A stretch of 20,855 bases of DNA from an uncultured Zoogloea sp. (GTDB lineage: Bacteria > Pseudomonadota > Gammaproteobacteria > Burkholderiales > Rhodocyclaceae), in NCBI GenBank assembly GCA_937967645.1, contig CALBTT010000167.1, positions 1-20,855 on the forward strand, in the 5' to 3' direction. Below, one piece after another: positions 8,637 through 16,353 of the stretch. A program made the translations under genes and the position numbers. Under the pieces are notes generated by a model, which worked only from the letters and a program-made list of their open reading frames with translations, was not told the origin of the DNA and ran no database searches. The number at the start of each line of letters is the position of its first letter. Position 1 is the stretch's first letter.

Positions 8637-9515
8637 ATGCAAACCCATCGCCCCGCGGCAGTCCGTCACCTCCCGCGCCTGCTGCCCGCCCTGCTGGTCG
8701 CCGGTCTGGCCGGCGGCCACGCCCCCGCCGCCTTCGCCCAGACCACCTTCGACGTCATCGGCCCCCACGAGTACGAGCTGCCGGTGGACTTCAAGCCCTT
8801 CAACGTCTTCGTCCAGTACGCCTATGTGCAGAACAACAAGGACACCTTCAACGCCAGCGGCGACAAGGTGAAGGGCAACGGCAGCCAGACCATCGTCGGC
8901 ATGTCCAAGTACGTGCGCTTCTGGACGCCCGAGTCCAACCCGAAGATCGGCCTGGCCTACGAGGTCATCGTGCCGGAGATCGGCGTGCGCAACCAGCACG
9001 CCGCCAACGCCGCCGATCGCCACATCAGCGGTGTCGGCGACCCCCTCACCGGCTTCGCCATCTGGATGAAGCCGACCCCCACCTCGACCTTCGGCTTCCA
9101 GTCCTTCCTGCAGGTGCCGGTGGGCGACAACCGGGTCAGCGACACCAACTGGAAGAACCTCTCCAGCTTCCTGTGGGACGTGCGACTCACCGACAAGCTG
9201 GGCTGGACGGCCGACGCCGGCATGGTCTTCCAGAGCGAGAAGAGCGACGGCACCCGTCCCGGCAACACCTTCCACACCAACCACCGCCTCGGCTACCGGG
9301 TCAGCGGCCTGCTCGAGCCCTTCATCGCCCTCGACTACGAAAGCACCTCCAGCCGCGGCGCCAGCCCGAGCGCCCGGGCCCTGGACGGCGGAGTCGGGAT
9401 GATGTTCCACACCTTCGACAACCAGTCCGTCAGCCTGCGCTATTCCACCAGCATCGACGGCAAGAACCACGCCGCCAACAACAGCCTGAACATCAAGTAC
9501 GCCTACGTCTGGTAA
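8637..9515 (+). CDS. Outer-membrane barrel of the phenol MetA-pathway family
   Basis: Secreted protein of 292 residues with a signal peptide cleaved near AAFA/QTTF (after about residue 34). ATG 8637 is preceded by AAGGAG seven bases upstream. The mature part has alternating strands rich in Tyr, Trp, Phe and Gly and ends in a beta-signal-like YAYVW, typical of an outer-membrane beta-barrel. The pattern resembles the Phenol_MetA_deg family, whose members occur beside aromatic and alcohol catabolism genes and are thought to be channels. Here it sits between a periplasmic dehydrogenase and an inner-membrane protein, so entry of the alcohol substrate through the outer membrane is the natural reading. 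Family assignment is from memory of pattern, not a search. Confidence 0.72.
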   Translation: MQTHRPAAVRHLPRLLPALLVAGLAGGHAPAAFAQTTFDVIGPHEYELPVDFKPFNVFVQYAYVQNNKDTFNASGDKVKGNGSQTIVGMSKYVRFWTPESNPKIGLAYEVIVPEIGVRNQHAANAADRHISGVGDPLTGFAIWMKPTPTSTFGFQSFLQVPVGDNRVSDTNWKNLSSFLWDVRLTDKLGWTADAGMVFQSEKSDGTRPGNTFHTNHRLGYRVSGLLEPFIALDYESTSSRGASPSARALDGGVGMMFHTFDNQSVSLRYSTSIDGKNHAANNSLNIKYAYVW

Positions 9516-9521
9516 GCCCCC

Positions 9522-9547
9522 GGCCGGCTGCCCGCGGGCGGCCGGCC
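9522..9547 (+). repeat. Near-perfect GC hairpin between barrel and DUF1097 genes
   Basis: Bases 9522-9533 pair with 9536-9547 over twelve positions with one G-T wobble; innermost pairs must open to form a loop. It begins six bases after the barrel stop codon and ends 14 bases before the next ribosome-binding site. It is another intercistronic element of this operon. Confidence 0.5.
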
Positions 9548-9577
9548 TGTCCCGATACCGCGAAAAGGAGTGTTCCC

Positions 9578-10045
9578 ATGAAGATCCTGCATGCCCTCGC
9601 CCTCAGCATCGCCCTGCTCGTCGCCGCCTGGGTCTATCTCAGCGTCGGCAACCCCGACCTCGGCTTCAACCCGTGGATAGGTTTTGTCGCCTGGGCCGCC
9701 TTCTTCGCCGCAGGCGGTGGCAGTGAAGGGCTGGGCAAAGCCCTGCCCGCCGGCATCGCCGGCATCCTCCTCACCGCCCTCACCCTGGCGGCCGTGCAGG
9801 CTCTGGGCGGCGGCCTGGTGCCGTTGATCGGGCTGGTCGCCGTGCTGGCCTTCGTGCTGGTGGCGATGGCCGACATCGGCGCCCTGTCCTACACCCCGGC
9901 CGCCTTCCTGGGCGCCGCGTCCTTCTTTGGCTCGGGCGGCAAGATCGACACCAGCATCGCCCTGGTCGCCCTCACCTGGGTGGCCGGCCTGGCTTTCGGC
10001 TTCGTCTCCGAGAGCGTCGGCAAGAAGCTCGCCCGCCCCGCCTGA
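9578..10045 (+). CDS. DUF1097-like inner-membrane protein
   Basis: Hydrophobic protein of 155 residues with about five membrane segments (near 3-22, 31-50, 55-76, 80-112 and 125-148). ATG 9578 has AAAAGGAG seven bases upstream. The segment NPWIGFVAWAAFFAAGGG followed by a GxAGILL stretch resembles DUF1097 proteins of unknown function, such as E. coli YcdZ. It is encoded inside the alcohol-oxidation operon, so a role in moving the substrate, aldehyde or acid across the inner membrane is possible but unproven. Basic residues at the C-terminus (GKKLARPA) suggest a cytoplasmic tail. Confidence 0.7.
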   Translation: MKILHALALSIALLVAAWVYLSVGNPDLGFNPWIGFVAWAAFFAAGGGSEGLGKALPAGIAGILLTALTLAAVQALGGGLVPLIGLVAVLAFVLVAMADIGALSYTPAAFLGAASFFGSGGKIDTSIALVALTWVAGLAFGFVSESVGKKLARPA

Positions 10046-10091
10046 ACATCCCCCCCACGCCCCAACGCCCCACCCCGAACGGAGACCTGCC

Positions 10092-11531
10092 ATGACCACC
10101 CTGTACCAGAACTTCATCGACGGCCGCTTCCCCCCCGCCGACCCCGGCACCACCATCGACGTGCACAACCCGGCCACCCACGAGCTGCTGGCGCGCATCC
10201 CCACCGCGTCGGCAGACGAGGTGAATGCAGCCGTGGATGCTGCCCGCCGCGCCCAGCCGGCCTGGGAGCGCACCCCGGCGATCCAGCGCGCCGGCCACCT
10301 GCGTGCCATCGCCGCCAAAGTGCGCCAGCACAAGGAACGCCTGGCCGAGATCATCACCCGCGAGCAGGGCAAGATCCTCGGCCTGGCCCGGGTCGAGGTG
10401 GACTTCACCGCCGACTACATCGACTACATGGCCGAATGGGCGCGCCGCATCGAAGGCGAGGTGCTGACCAGCGACCGGGCCGGCGAGAGCATTTTCCTGA
10501 CCCGCCGCCCGATCGGCGTCACGGTCGGCATCCTGCCCTGGAACTTCCCCTTCTTCCTGATCGCCCGCAAGATGGCCCCGGCCCTCATCACCGGCAACAC
10601 CATCGTCGTCAAGCCGAGCGAGGAGACCCCCATCAACGCCTTCGAGTTTGCCCGCCTGGTGGCCGAGACCGATCTGCCCGCCGGCGTCTTCAACCTGGTC
10701 GGCGGGCGCGGCGCGGATGTCGGCGCGGCCTTGTGCAACCACCCGGAGGTCGGGCTGATCAGCTTCACCGGCAGCGTGTCCACCGGCTCCACCATCATGC
10801 AGGCCGCCGGCCGCAACCTGACCCGGGTGAACCTGGAGCTGGGCGGCAAGGCCCCGGCCATCGTGCTCGCCAGCGCCAACCTGGACCTGGCCGCCCGGGC
10901 GGTGGTGGATTCCCGGGTGATCAACACCGGGCAGGTCTGCAACTGCGCCGAACGGGTGTATGTGGAACGTTCCGTGGCCGACGAATTCACCGCCAAGGTG
11001 GTGGCCCTGATGGCCGCCACCCGCTACGGTGACCCGATGGCCGAGGCCGATCTGAACATGGGCCCGCTGGTGAACCAGACCGGCCTCGACAAGGTGGCGG
11101 CGATGGTCAACCGGGCCCGCGAGGAAGGTGGCGAAGTGGTCCTCGGCGGCCGCAAGGCCGACCGTCCGAGGGGCTTCCACTACGAGCCGACGGTGATCAC
11201 CCACTGCCGGGCCGACATGGAGATCATGCGCAAGGAGATCTTCGGCCCGGTGCTGCCGATCCAGGTGGTGGACAGCCTCGACGAGGCCGTGGCCCTCTCC
11301 AACGACTCCGAGTACGGGCTCACCTCGTCCATCTTCACCCAGGATCTCAACGCCGCCATGCGCGCCTGCCGCGACCTGCGCTTCGGCGAGACCTATGTGA
11401 ACCGGGAACATTTCGAGGCCATGCAGGGCTTCCATGCCGGCCGCCGCAAGTCCGGCATCGGCGGTGCCGACGGCAAGCACGGCCTCTACGAATACACCGA
11501 GACCCACGTGGTGTATATGCAGCACGGCTGA
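10092..11531 (+). CDS. aldA: AldA-type NAD-dependent aldehyde dehydrogenase (lactaldehyde/glycolaldehyde)
   Basis: Cytoplasmic aldehyde dehydrogenase of 479 residues, full length for the family. GGAGA lies shortly before ATG 10092. Catalytic residues are in place: Cys283 in GQVCNCAERVY, Glu249 in LELGGK, and the oxyanion Asn in ILPWNFPFF. Several long segments closely match E. coli AldA as I remember it, including FTADYIDYMAEWARR, FLIARKMAPAL and EAMQGFHAGRRKSGIGGADG. E. coli AldA oxidises lactaldehyde and glycolaldehyde to lactate and glycolate. As last gene of the PQQ operon it should oxidise the aldehyde made by the dehydrogenase, which makes 1,2-propanediol or ethylene glycol plausible starting substrates. 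Because it has no signal peptide, the aldehyde must first reach the cytoplasm. Confidence 0.92.
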   Translation: MTTLYQNFIDGRFPPADPGTTIDVHNPATHELLARIPTASADEVNAAVDAARRAQPAWERTPAIQRAGHLRAIAAKVRQHKERLAEIITREQGKILGLARVEVDFTADYIDYMAEWARRIEGEVLTSDRAGESIFLTRRPIGVTVGILPWNFPFFLIARKMAPALITGNTIVVKPSEETPINAFEFARLVAETDLPAGVFNLVGGRGADVGAALCNHPEVGLISFTGSVSTGSTIMQAAGRNLTRVNLELGGKAPAIVLASANLDLAARAVVDSRVINTGQVCNCAERVYVERSVADEFTAKVVALMAATRYGDPMAEADLNMGPLVNQTGLDKVAAMVNRAREEGGEVVLGGRKADRPRGFHYEPTVITHCRADMEIMRKEIFGPVLPIQVVDSLDEAVALSNDSEYGLTSSIFTQDLNAAMRACRDLRFGETYVNREHFEAMQGFHAGRRKSGIGGADGKHGLYEYTETHVVYMQHG

Positions 11532-11570
11532 GCGCGCCGGGCGCGGGGGTGACAACCCGCGCCAGCGCTC
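11530..11570 (+). terminator. Terminator-like hairpin after aldA
   Basis: An 8-bp stem (11540-11547 with 11556-11563) with an eight-base loop lies inside outer arms GAGCGC (11530-11535) and GCGCTC (11565-11570). It starts at the aldA stop codon. No strong T-run follows. The next gene is on the opposite strand, so this is the probable end of the operon transcript. Confidence 0.55.
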
Positions 11571-11684
11571 GAACTTGATTGTCTTCTCCGTGTCGTTTTG
11601 CGGCCGCCTTGCTCCGGGCGTGGCCGCGGGGTGGCCGGGCCTTCCTCCCTCGCGCCCGGTCACCCCACCTTTTTTCCCTGTCCT

Positions 11685-12206
11685 CTACGGCGCCACCCGC
11701 TCCTCCAGGCGCAAAGCCGCGATACGGGCGATCTGCGTCAGCGCCTCGGCGAACTCCGCCTCGTCCGGATTGCCCAGCCGGCGCTGCATCGCCGCGATGA
11801 TGTCGCCACGGGTCAGCCCGCGCACGGCGATGATGAAGGGAAAACCGAAGCGGGCGTTGTAGGCCCCGTTGAGCGCCTGGATCAGCTCGAACTCCTCCTG
11901 CGAACAGGCCGCCAGCCCAGCCCCGGCCTGCTCCCGGGTCGACTCGCGGGTCAGCTCGCCGCGCACCGCGGCCTTGCCGGCCAGTTCCGGGTGGGCCCGG
12001 ATCAGGGCCAGCTGGTCGGCGCGCGGGGCCGCCTGCATGGTGCCGACCAGAGTCCCCAGCAGGGCCTCCCGATCGGCAAAGGGACGGCGCGGCCAGGCGC
12101 GCTCGGCCACCCAGGGGGAATGCTCGAAGATGCCGTCGAGAGCCGCCACGAAGTCGGCCTGGTCCAGCTGCGACAGGCGGGCGGCGGTGAGGGTCGGGGT
12201 CGTCAT
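11685..12206 (-). CDS. uraD: OHCU decarboxylase (2-oxo-4-hydroxy-4-carboxy-5-ureidoimidazoline decarboxylase)
   Basis: Enzyme of 173 residues that decarboxylates OHCU to S-allantoin, the last step of urate oxidation. Family signatures are FEHSPWVAERAW (27-38), HPELAGKAA with the catalytic-type His72, and the C-terminal FGFPFIIAVRG. Length is normal for a single-domain UraD, not fused to UraH as in some organisms. The ATG at 12206 has GGAG about nine bases upstream. It lies 38 bases after the permease stop on the same strand, so permease and uraD are probably one transcript. Confidence 0.93.
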   Translation of the reverse strand: MTTPTLTAARLSQLDQADFVAALDGIFEHSPWVAERAWPRRPFADREALLGTLVGTMQAAPRADQLALIRAHPELAGKAAVRGELTRESTREQAGAGLAACSQEEFELIQALNGAYNARFGFPFIIAVRGLTRGDIIAAMQRRLGNPDEAEFAEALTQIARIAALRLEERVAP

Positions 12207-12244
12207 GAAGGGGCGCTCCGGGCCGGAGGATCAAGAGGGTCGAA

Positions 12245-13636
12245 TCAATGCAGTTCGGCTTCCATCGCCATGCCCTTGGCCTGCTCGGCGGCATCGCGGC
12301 GGTAACCGTTGAAGAACAGGTTGAGCAGCACGGCGCTGATGGCGGTGAGCAGGATGCCACTGTGCAGCAGCGGCCCCAGCACCTTGGGCATCTGGTGGAA
12401 GAACTTGTCGGCCACCAGCGGGATCATGCCGAAGCCGATGCTGATGGCGATGATGTAGGGATTGAAGCGGTTGGTCTTGAGGTCCGCCGCCAGCAGGATG
12501 CGGATGCCGGTGGCCGCCACCATGCCGAACATCACGATGCCGGCCCCACCGAGCACGAACTGGGGCACCGAGGCCACCACGTGGGCCATCTTGGGAAACA
12601 GGCCGAAGGCCACCAGGATCACCCCACCCGCCACGCAGACCCAGCGGCTCTTGACCCCGGTGACGCCCACCAGGCCGATGTTCTGGGAGAAGGAGGTGTA
12701 GGGGAAGGCGTTGAAGATGCCGCCGATCAGGGTCCCCAGGCCATCGGTGCGCAGGCCCTTCTCCAGGTCCTTCGGGCTCAGCGGCTTGCCGGTGAGTTCG
12801 CCCAGCGCCAGGAACATGCCCAGGGACTCCACCATCACCACGACCATCACCAGGCACATGGTCATCACCGACACCGGGTCGAAGGTGGGCACACCGAACT
12901 GGAAGGGCGCCACCAGGGCGAACCACTCGGCCTGTTCCAGCCCGTCGAAATGCACCTTGCCCATCGCCAGCGCCACCAGGAAGCCGAACACCAGGCCCAG
13001 CAGCACCGACACATTGGCGATGAAGCCCTTGCCATACTTGGACAGCAGCAGGATCACCAGCAGCACCGCGAAGGCCACGCCCAGGTGCTCCGGCGCGCCA
13101 TAGGCCGGGTTGGGGACCATCTGGCCGCTGGCCAGGTCCTTGATCATGGGCTGGCCACCGGCCGCCCAGTTGATGCCGACGCGCATCAGGGTCACGCCGA
13201 TCACGGCGATGATGGTGCCGGTCACCACCGGCGGAAAGAGCGGCAGCATGCGGCTGATCAAGGGTGCCACCAGGATGCCGAACAAGCCCGCCGCGATCAC
13301 CGCCCCGAAGATCGCGGTGATCCCCAGGTCGGGATTGCCGGCCATCGCCAGCATCGGGCTCACTGCGGCAAAGGTCACCCCCATCATCACCGGCAGGCGG
13401 ATGCCGAAAGGGCCCGCCCCGAAGGCCTGGATCAGGGTCACGATGCCGCAGCACAGCAGGTCGGCGTTGATCAGCAGGGCGATCTGGTCCTTGGGCAGCT
13501 TGAGGGCGCCGCCGAGAATCAGCGGCACCGCGACGGCGCCGGCATACATCACCAGTACATGCTGCAGGCCCAGTGCGAAGAGGCGGGGCAGCGGGAGTTT
13601 CTGGTCCACGGGGTGGACGTCGGCGGGGCTCGTCAC
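12245..13636 (-). CDS. Urate/xanthine permease, NCS2 family
   Basis: Inner-membrane nucleobase:cation symporter of 463 residues with about 12-14 membrane segments. The first membrane helix carries the QH pair (Gln25-His26 in LGLQHVLVMYAG). The family segments LRTDGLGTLIGGIFNAFPY and FSQNIGLVGVTGVKSR are present and resemble urate/xanthine carriers of the UacT/PucK type. I chose the GTG start at 13636 because AGGAG lies six bases upstream; an in-frame ATG at 13669 has no clear site and adds 11 residues. Its position with uraD and divergent from uraH-puuD makes urate the most likely substrate. Confidence 0.92.
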   Translation of the reverse strand: MTSPADVHPVDQKLPLPRLFALGLQHVLVMYAGAVAVPLILGGALKLPKDQIALLINADLLCCGIVTLIQAFGAGPFGIRLPVMMGVTFAAVSPMLAMAGNPDLGITAIFGAVIAAGLFGILVAPLISRMLPLFPPVVTGTIIAVIGVTLMRVGINWAAGGQPMIKDLASGQMVPNPAYGAPEHLGVAFAVLLVILLLSKYGKGFIANVSVLLGLVFGFLVALAMGKVHFDGLEQAEWFALVAPFQFGVPTFDPVSVMTMCLVMVVVMVESLGMFLALGELTGKPLSPKDLEKGLRTDGLGTLIGGIFNAFPYTSFSQNIGLVGVTGVKSRWVCVAGGVILVAFGLFPKMAHVVASVPQFVLGGAGIVMFGMVAATGIRILLAADLKTNRFNPYIIAISIGFGMIPLVADKFFHQMPKVLGPLLHSGILLTAISAVLLNLFFNGYRRDAAEQAKGMAMEAELH

Positions 13637-13718
13637 GGGCTTCTCCTGAAAGATGGGTCGGCAGTCCATGCCGCATGAATCGAGAGTACGGAGGCCCTCC
13701 GGGAGCGACAAGACGCGG

Positions 13719-13733
13719 GATCGCATAACGATC
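13719..13733. promoter_or_regulatory. Inverted repeat in the divergent urate-gene control region
   Basis: GATCG (13719-13723) and CGATC (13729-13733) form a perfect 5-bp inverted repeat with a five-base spacer, between the permease and uraH starts. A second one, CGGAGG-C-CCTCCG, lies at 13689-13701. Either could be an operator for a urate-responsive regulator, which is not encoded immediately next to it. Confidence 0.3.
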
Positions 13734-13842
13734 TTGCGGACTTTCATATGAGCCCCGGCGGGGCCACAGGCGGCGCCCGGCGGCACGCCCTCATGCGGGA
13801 ACAGCGATAGGGGATATTCGCCGGGCCGATCCACGCCCTTCC

Positions 13843-13848
13843 TATAAT
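13843..13848 (+). promoter_or_regulatory. Candidate -10 element for uraH-puuD
   Basis: A perfect TATAAT lies 35 bases before the uraH ATG, in an otherwise GC-rich stretch. No good -35 is seen at normal spacing; TTCGCC at 13817-13822 is too far. An activator-assisted promoter is possible. Confidence 0.4.
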
Positions 13849-13882
13849 CGGTGCATTCCCCACCCCCGCCCGAGGACTCCCC

Positions 13883-14239
13883 ATGGGACGCCTGACCACC
13901 CACGTACTCGACACGGCCCGCGGCTGCCCCGCCGCCGGCATGGCCTACACCCTGCATGCCGTGGACGCCGACGGCCGCCGCCGGCACCTGTGCAGCGGCT
14001 TCACCAACCACGATGGCCGCGCCGACGCGCCACTGCTGGAAGGCGACGCGCTGCGCAGCGGCCGCTACGAGCTGGTCTTCGAGGTGGCAGCCTATTTCCG
14101 CGCCGCCGGCGTGGCCCAGGCGGAACCGCCCTTCCTCGGCAGCGTGCCCCTCGCCTTCGGCATCGCCGACCCCACCGCCCATTACCACGTGCCGCTGCTG
14201 GTGTCGCCGTGGAGCTATTCCACCTACCGGGGAAGCTGA
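13883..14239 (+). CDS. uraH: 5-hydroxyisourate hydrolase (transthyretin-like)
   Basis: Enzyme of 118 residues that hydrolyses 5-hydroxyisourate to OHCU, the middle step between urate and allantoin. The full active-site set is visible: His7 (THVLD), Arg46 (NHDGR), His102 (HYHVPLL) and the C-terminal Tyr-Arg-Gly-Ser. There is no signal peptide, so it is cytoplasmic. GAGGA lies before ATG 13883. Its stop TGA (14237-14239) shares one base with the ATG of puuD, implying translational coupling. It is divergent from the permease-uraD unit. Confidence 0.95.
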   Translation: MGRLTTHVLDTARGCPAAGMAYTLHAVDADGRRRHLCSGFTNHDGRADAPLLEGDALRSGRYELVFEVAAYFRAAGVAQAEPPFLGSVPLAFGIADPTAHYHVPLLVSPWSYSTYRGS

Positions 14240-15414
14240 TGGACGCCTACCTCATCGAATGGGGCAGCCTGCTGCTGCGCTGGCTCCATCTCATCGTCGG
14301 CATCGCCTGGATCGGCTCGTCCTTCTACTTTGTCTGGCTGGACAACAGCCTCAAGCCGCCGGTGGATCCGGCCCTCAAGGCCAAGGGGGTGGGCGGCGAG
14401 CTGTGGGCGGTGCATGGGGGCGGCTTCTACAACCCGCAGAAATACCTGGTGGCGCCCACCCACCTGCCTGACGAGTTGCACTGGTTCAAGTGGGAGAGCT
14501 ATTCCACCTGGCTGTCGGGCTTCGCGCTGATCTCCACCCTGTACTACTTCCAGGCCGCCAGCTACATGGTCGATCCGTCCGTGGCGGCGCTCACCCCGGC
14601 CCAGGCGGTGGGCATCGGCCTGGCCACCCTGGCCGGGGGCTGGCTGGTCTATGACGGCCTGTGCCGACTGCTCATCCACCGCAGCCAGCTGCTCTTCGGG
14701 CTCATTTACTACGCTTTCGTGGTGGCCGTGGCCTGGGCCCTGACCCACCTGCTGTCGGGGCGCGCAGCCTTCATCCACGTGGGGGCGATGATCGCCACCA
14801 CCATGAGCGGCAACGTGTTCTTCTGGATCATCCCCGGCCAGAAGCGGGTGGTCGCCGCCATGCAGAAAGGCGCCGCGCCGGACCCGATGGATGGCATCCG
14901 GGCCAAGCAGCGCAGCTACCACAACAACTACCTGACCCTGCCGGTGCTGTTCTGCATGATCAGCAACCACTACGCCTTCACCTACACCCACCCCCACGCC
15001 TGGGCCGTGCTGGCGCTGATCATCCTGGCGGCGGTGCTGATCCGCCATTTCTTCAACCTCAAGCACAAGGGCGCTGTACGCTGGGAGTTTCCCGCCACGG
15101 CCATCGCCATCCTGGCCGGCGTGGCGGTGTGGCTGGCCCCGGCGCCGCGCACGGCAAGCAGCGCCGCGGCCCCCACCCTGGCCGCCGTGCAGCCCATCAT
15201 CGAGGCCCGCTGCAGCGCCTGCCACGCCGAGAAGCCGACCCTGATGGCCTCGGCCCCCGCCGGGGTGCTGCTCGACACCCCGGCCCGCATCGAATCCCAG
15301 GCCCAGCGCATCTACGATCAGGCCGTGAAGCTGAAGGCCATGCCGCTGGGCAACGTGACGGGTATCACCGATGCGGAACGGGCCACCCTGGCGGCCTGGT
15401 TCGAGGGCCGCTGA
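14239..15414 (+). CDS. puuD: Membrane urate hydroxylase with C-terminal cytochrome c
   Basis: Integral-membrane protein of 391 residues that oxidises urate to 5-hydroxyisourate. About eight to nine membrane helices occupy residues 1-300, beginning LLLRWLHLIVGIAWIGSSFYF, with the family segment SGNVFFWIIPGQ. A short C-terminal cytochrome c domain follows, with haem site CSACH (Cys325, Cys328, His329) and likely axial Met368 (AMPLGN). This is the PuuD architecture, in which electrons go to the respiratory chain through the haem rather than producing hydrogen peroxide as in soluble uricase. The ATG overlaps the uraH stop by one base. With uraH and uraD it completes urate to S-allantoin. The gene ends 18 bases before a convergent LysR gene. 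Confidence 0.93.
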   Translation: MDAYLIEWGSLLLRWLHLIVGIAWIGSSFYFVWLDNSLKPPVDPALKAKGVGGELWAVHGGGFYNPQKYLVAPTHLPDELHWFKWESYSTWLSGFALISTLYYFQAASYMVDPSVAALTPAQAVGIGLATLAGGWLVYDGLCRLLIHRSQLLFGLIYYAFVVAVAWALTHLLSGRAAFIHVGAMIATTMSGNVFFWIIPGQKRVVAAMQKGAAPDPMDGIRAKQRSYHNNYLTLPVLFCMISNHYAFTYTHPHAWAVLALIILAAVLIRHFFNLKHKGAVRWEFPATAIAILAGVAVWLAPAPRTASSAAAPTLAAVQPIIEARCSACHAEKPTLMASAPAGVLLDTPARIESQAQRIYDQAVKLKAMPLGNVTGITDAERATLAAWFEGR

Positions 15415-15432
15415 GAGCCGGCCGGCGGCCCC

Positions 15433-16350
15433 TCAGCCCCGCCGCTCCCACGGCGGCAGCGGCTTGAACTCCGCCTCCAGGGCATCCAGGAAAACCCTCA
15501 GCTTGGGCGCCTGGGCCCGGCTCGGCAGGTAGCAGGCGTACAGGGTGGTCGCCACATACACCCGCGGGGTGTAGGCCTCCAGCACGCTGACCAGGCGCCC
15601 CGCGGCGAGGTCGGCCGCGCACAGGTAGTGGGGCAGGATGGCGATGCCCAGCCCGCCCCGCACGGCATCCAGGATGCAGCCCATGCTGTCGGACTGGAAG
15701 CGCCCGGCCACCGCCACGTCGTGCTCGACACCGTCCCGGTCGGTCAGGTGCCACACCCCGTCGTCGTGCAGCATGTAGCTGAAGCACTCATGGGCGGCCA
15801 GATCAGCGGGGCCCTCGGGCCGGCCCCGTGCCGCCAGATAGGCGGGCGCGGCGCAGACGACCCGGCGCAGGTTCAGCAGCGGGCGCGCCACCAGATCCTC
15901 GGGTGGCGCCTGCAGCATGCGCAGGGCGAGGTCGATGCCGCCATCCCCCAGATCGACCCGCGCGTCGGACAGCAGCAGCTCGCAGCGCAGGTCGGGGTGC
16001 TGCGCCAGCACCCGGGGGATCAGCGGCGCGATGCACTCCCGACCGAAGATTACCGTGGCGCTGATGCGCAGCAGGCCGCCCACCTCGGTGCCCACGTTGC
16101 GCACCGCCATCTCGGCCCCCTCCACCGACTGCAGCGCCTGCAGGGCATGGCCATGGAACACCTCGCCGGCGGGCGTCAGCACCAGGCGGCGGGTGCTGCG
16201 CTCGAACAGGCGCACCCCGAAGCGTCGCTCCAGCTCGCCGATCTGCTTGCTCACCTGGGCCCGGCTGCAGTCCAGACGCCGCGCCGCGGCGGCCATGCTG
16301 CCCTCCGCCACCACTTTGACAAAACAGTCCCACTCGGCCAGCCAGCTCAT
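15433..16350 (-). CDS. LysR-type regulator, CrgA-like
   Basis: DNA-binding regulator of 305 residues. The helix-turn-helix near residues 17-37 (SMAAAARRLDCSRAQVSKQI) and the following wing (FGVRLFERSTRRLVLTPAG) are standard. The effector domain begins GLLRISATVIFGRECIAPLIP, typical of the large CrgA/DsdC-type group. ATG 16350 fits the family's N-terminus, but no Shine-Dalgarno is visible before it. An inverted repeat lies only four bases upstream. It is divergent from the MFS transporter gene across 96 bases and probably regulates it. Whether it also affects the neighbouring urate genes cannot be said. Confidence 0.9.
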   Translation of the reverse strand: MSWLAEWDCFVKVVAEGSMAAAARRLDCSRAQVSKQIGELERRFGVRLFERSTRRLVLTPAGEVFHGHALQALQSVEGAEMAVRNVGTEVGGLLRISATVIFGRECIAPLIPRVLAQHPDLRCELLLSDARVDLGDGGIDLALRMLQAPPEDLVARPLLNLRRVVCAAPAYLAARGRPEGPADLAAHECFSYMLHDDGVWHLTDRDGVEHDVAVAGRFQSDSMGCILDAVRGGLGIAILPHYLCAADLAAGRLVSVLEAYTPRVYVATTLYACYLPSRAQAPKLRVFLDALEAEFKPLPPWERRG

Positions 16351-16353
16351 TTG

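Noticed and set aside
9972..11663. Long minus-strand open frame of 563 codons opposite aldA
   Set aside because: Composition is low-complexity Gly/His/Val; the plus strand holds an unmistakable aldehyde dehydrogenase with catalytic residues.
12248..13678. Plus-strand open frame of 476 codons opposite the urate permease
   Set aside because: It is rich in His, Gln and Asp with no hydrophobic or domain pattern; the opposite strand encodes a clear NCS2 permease.
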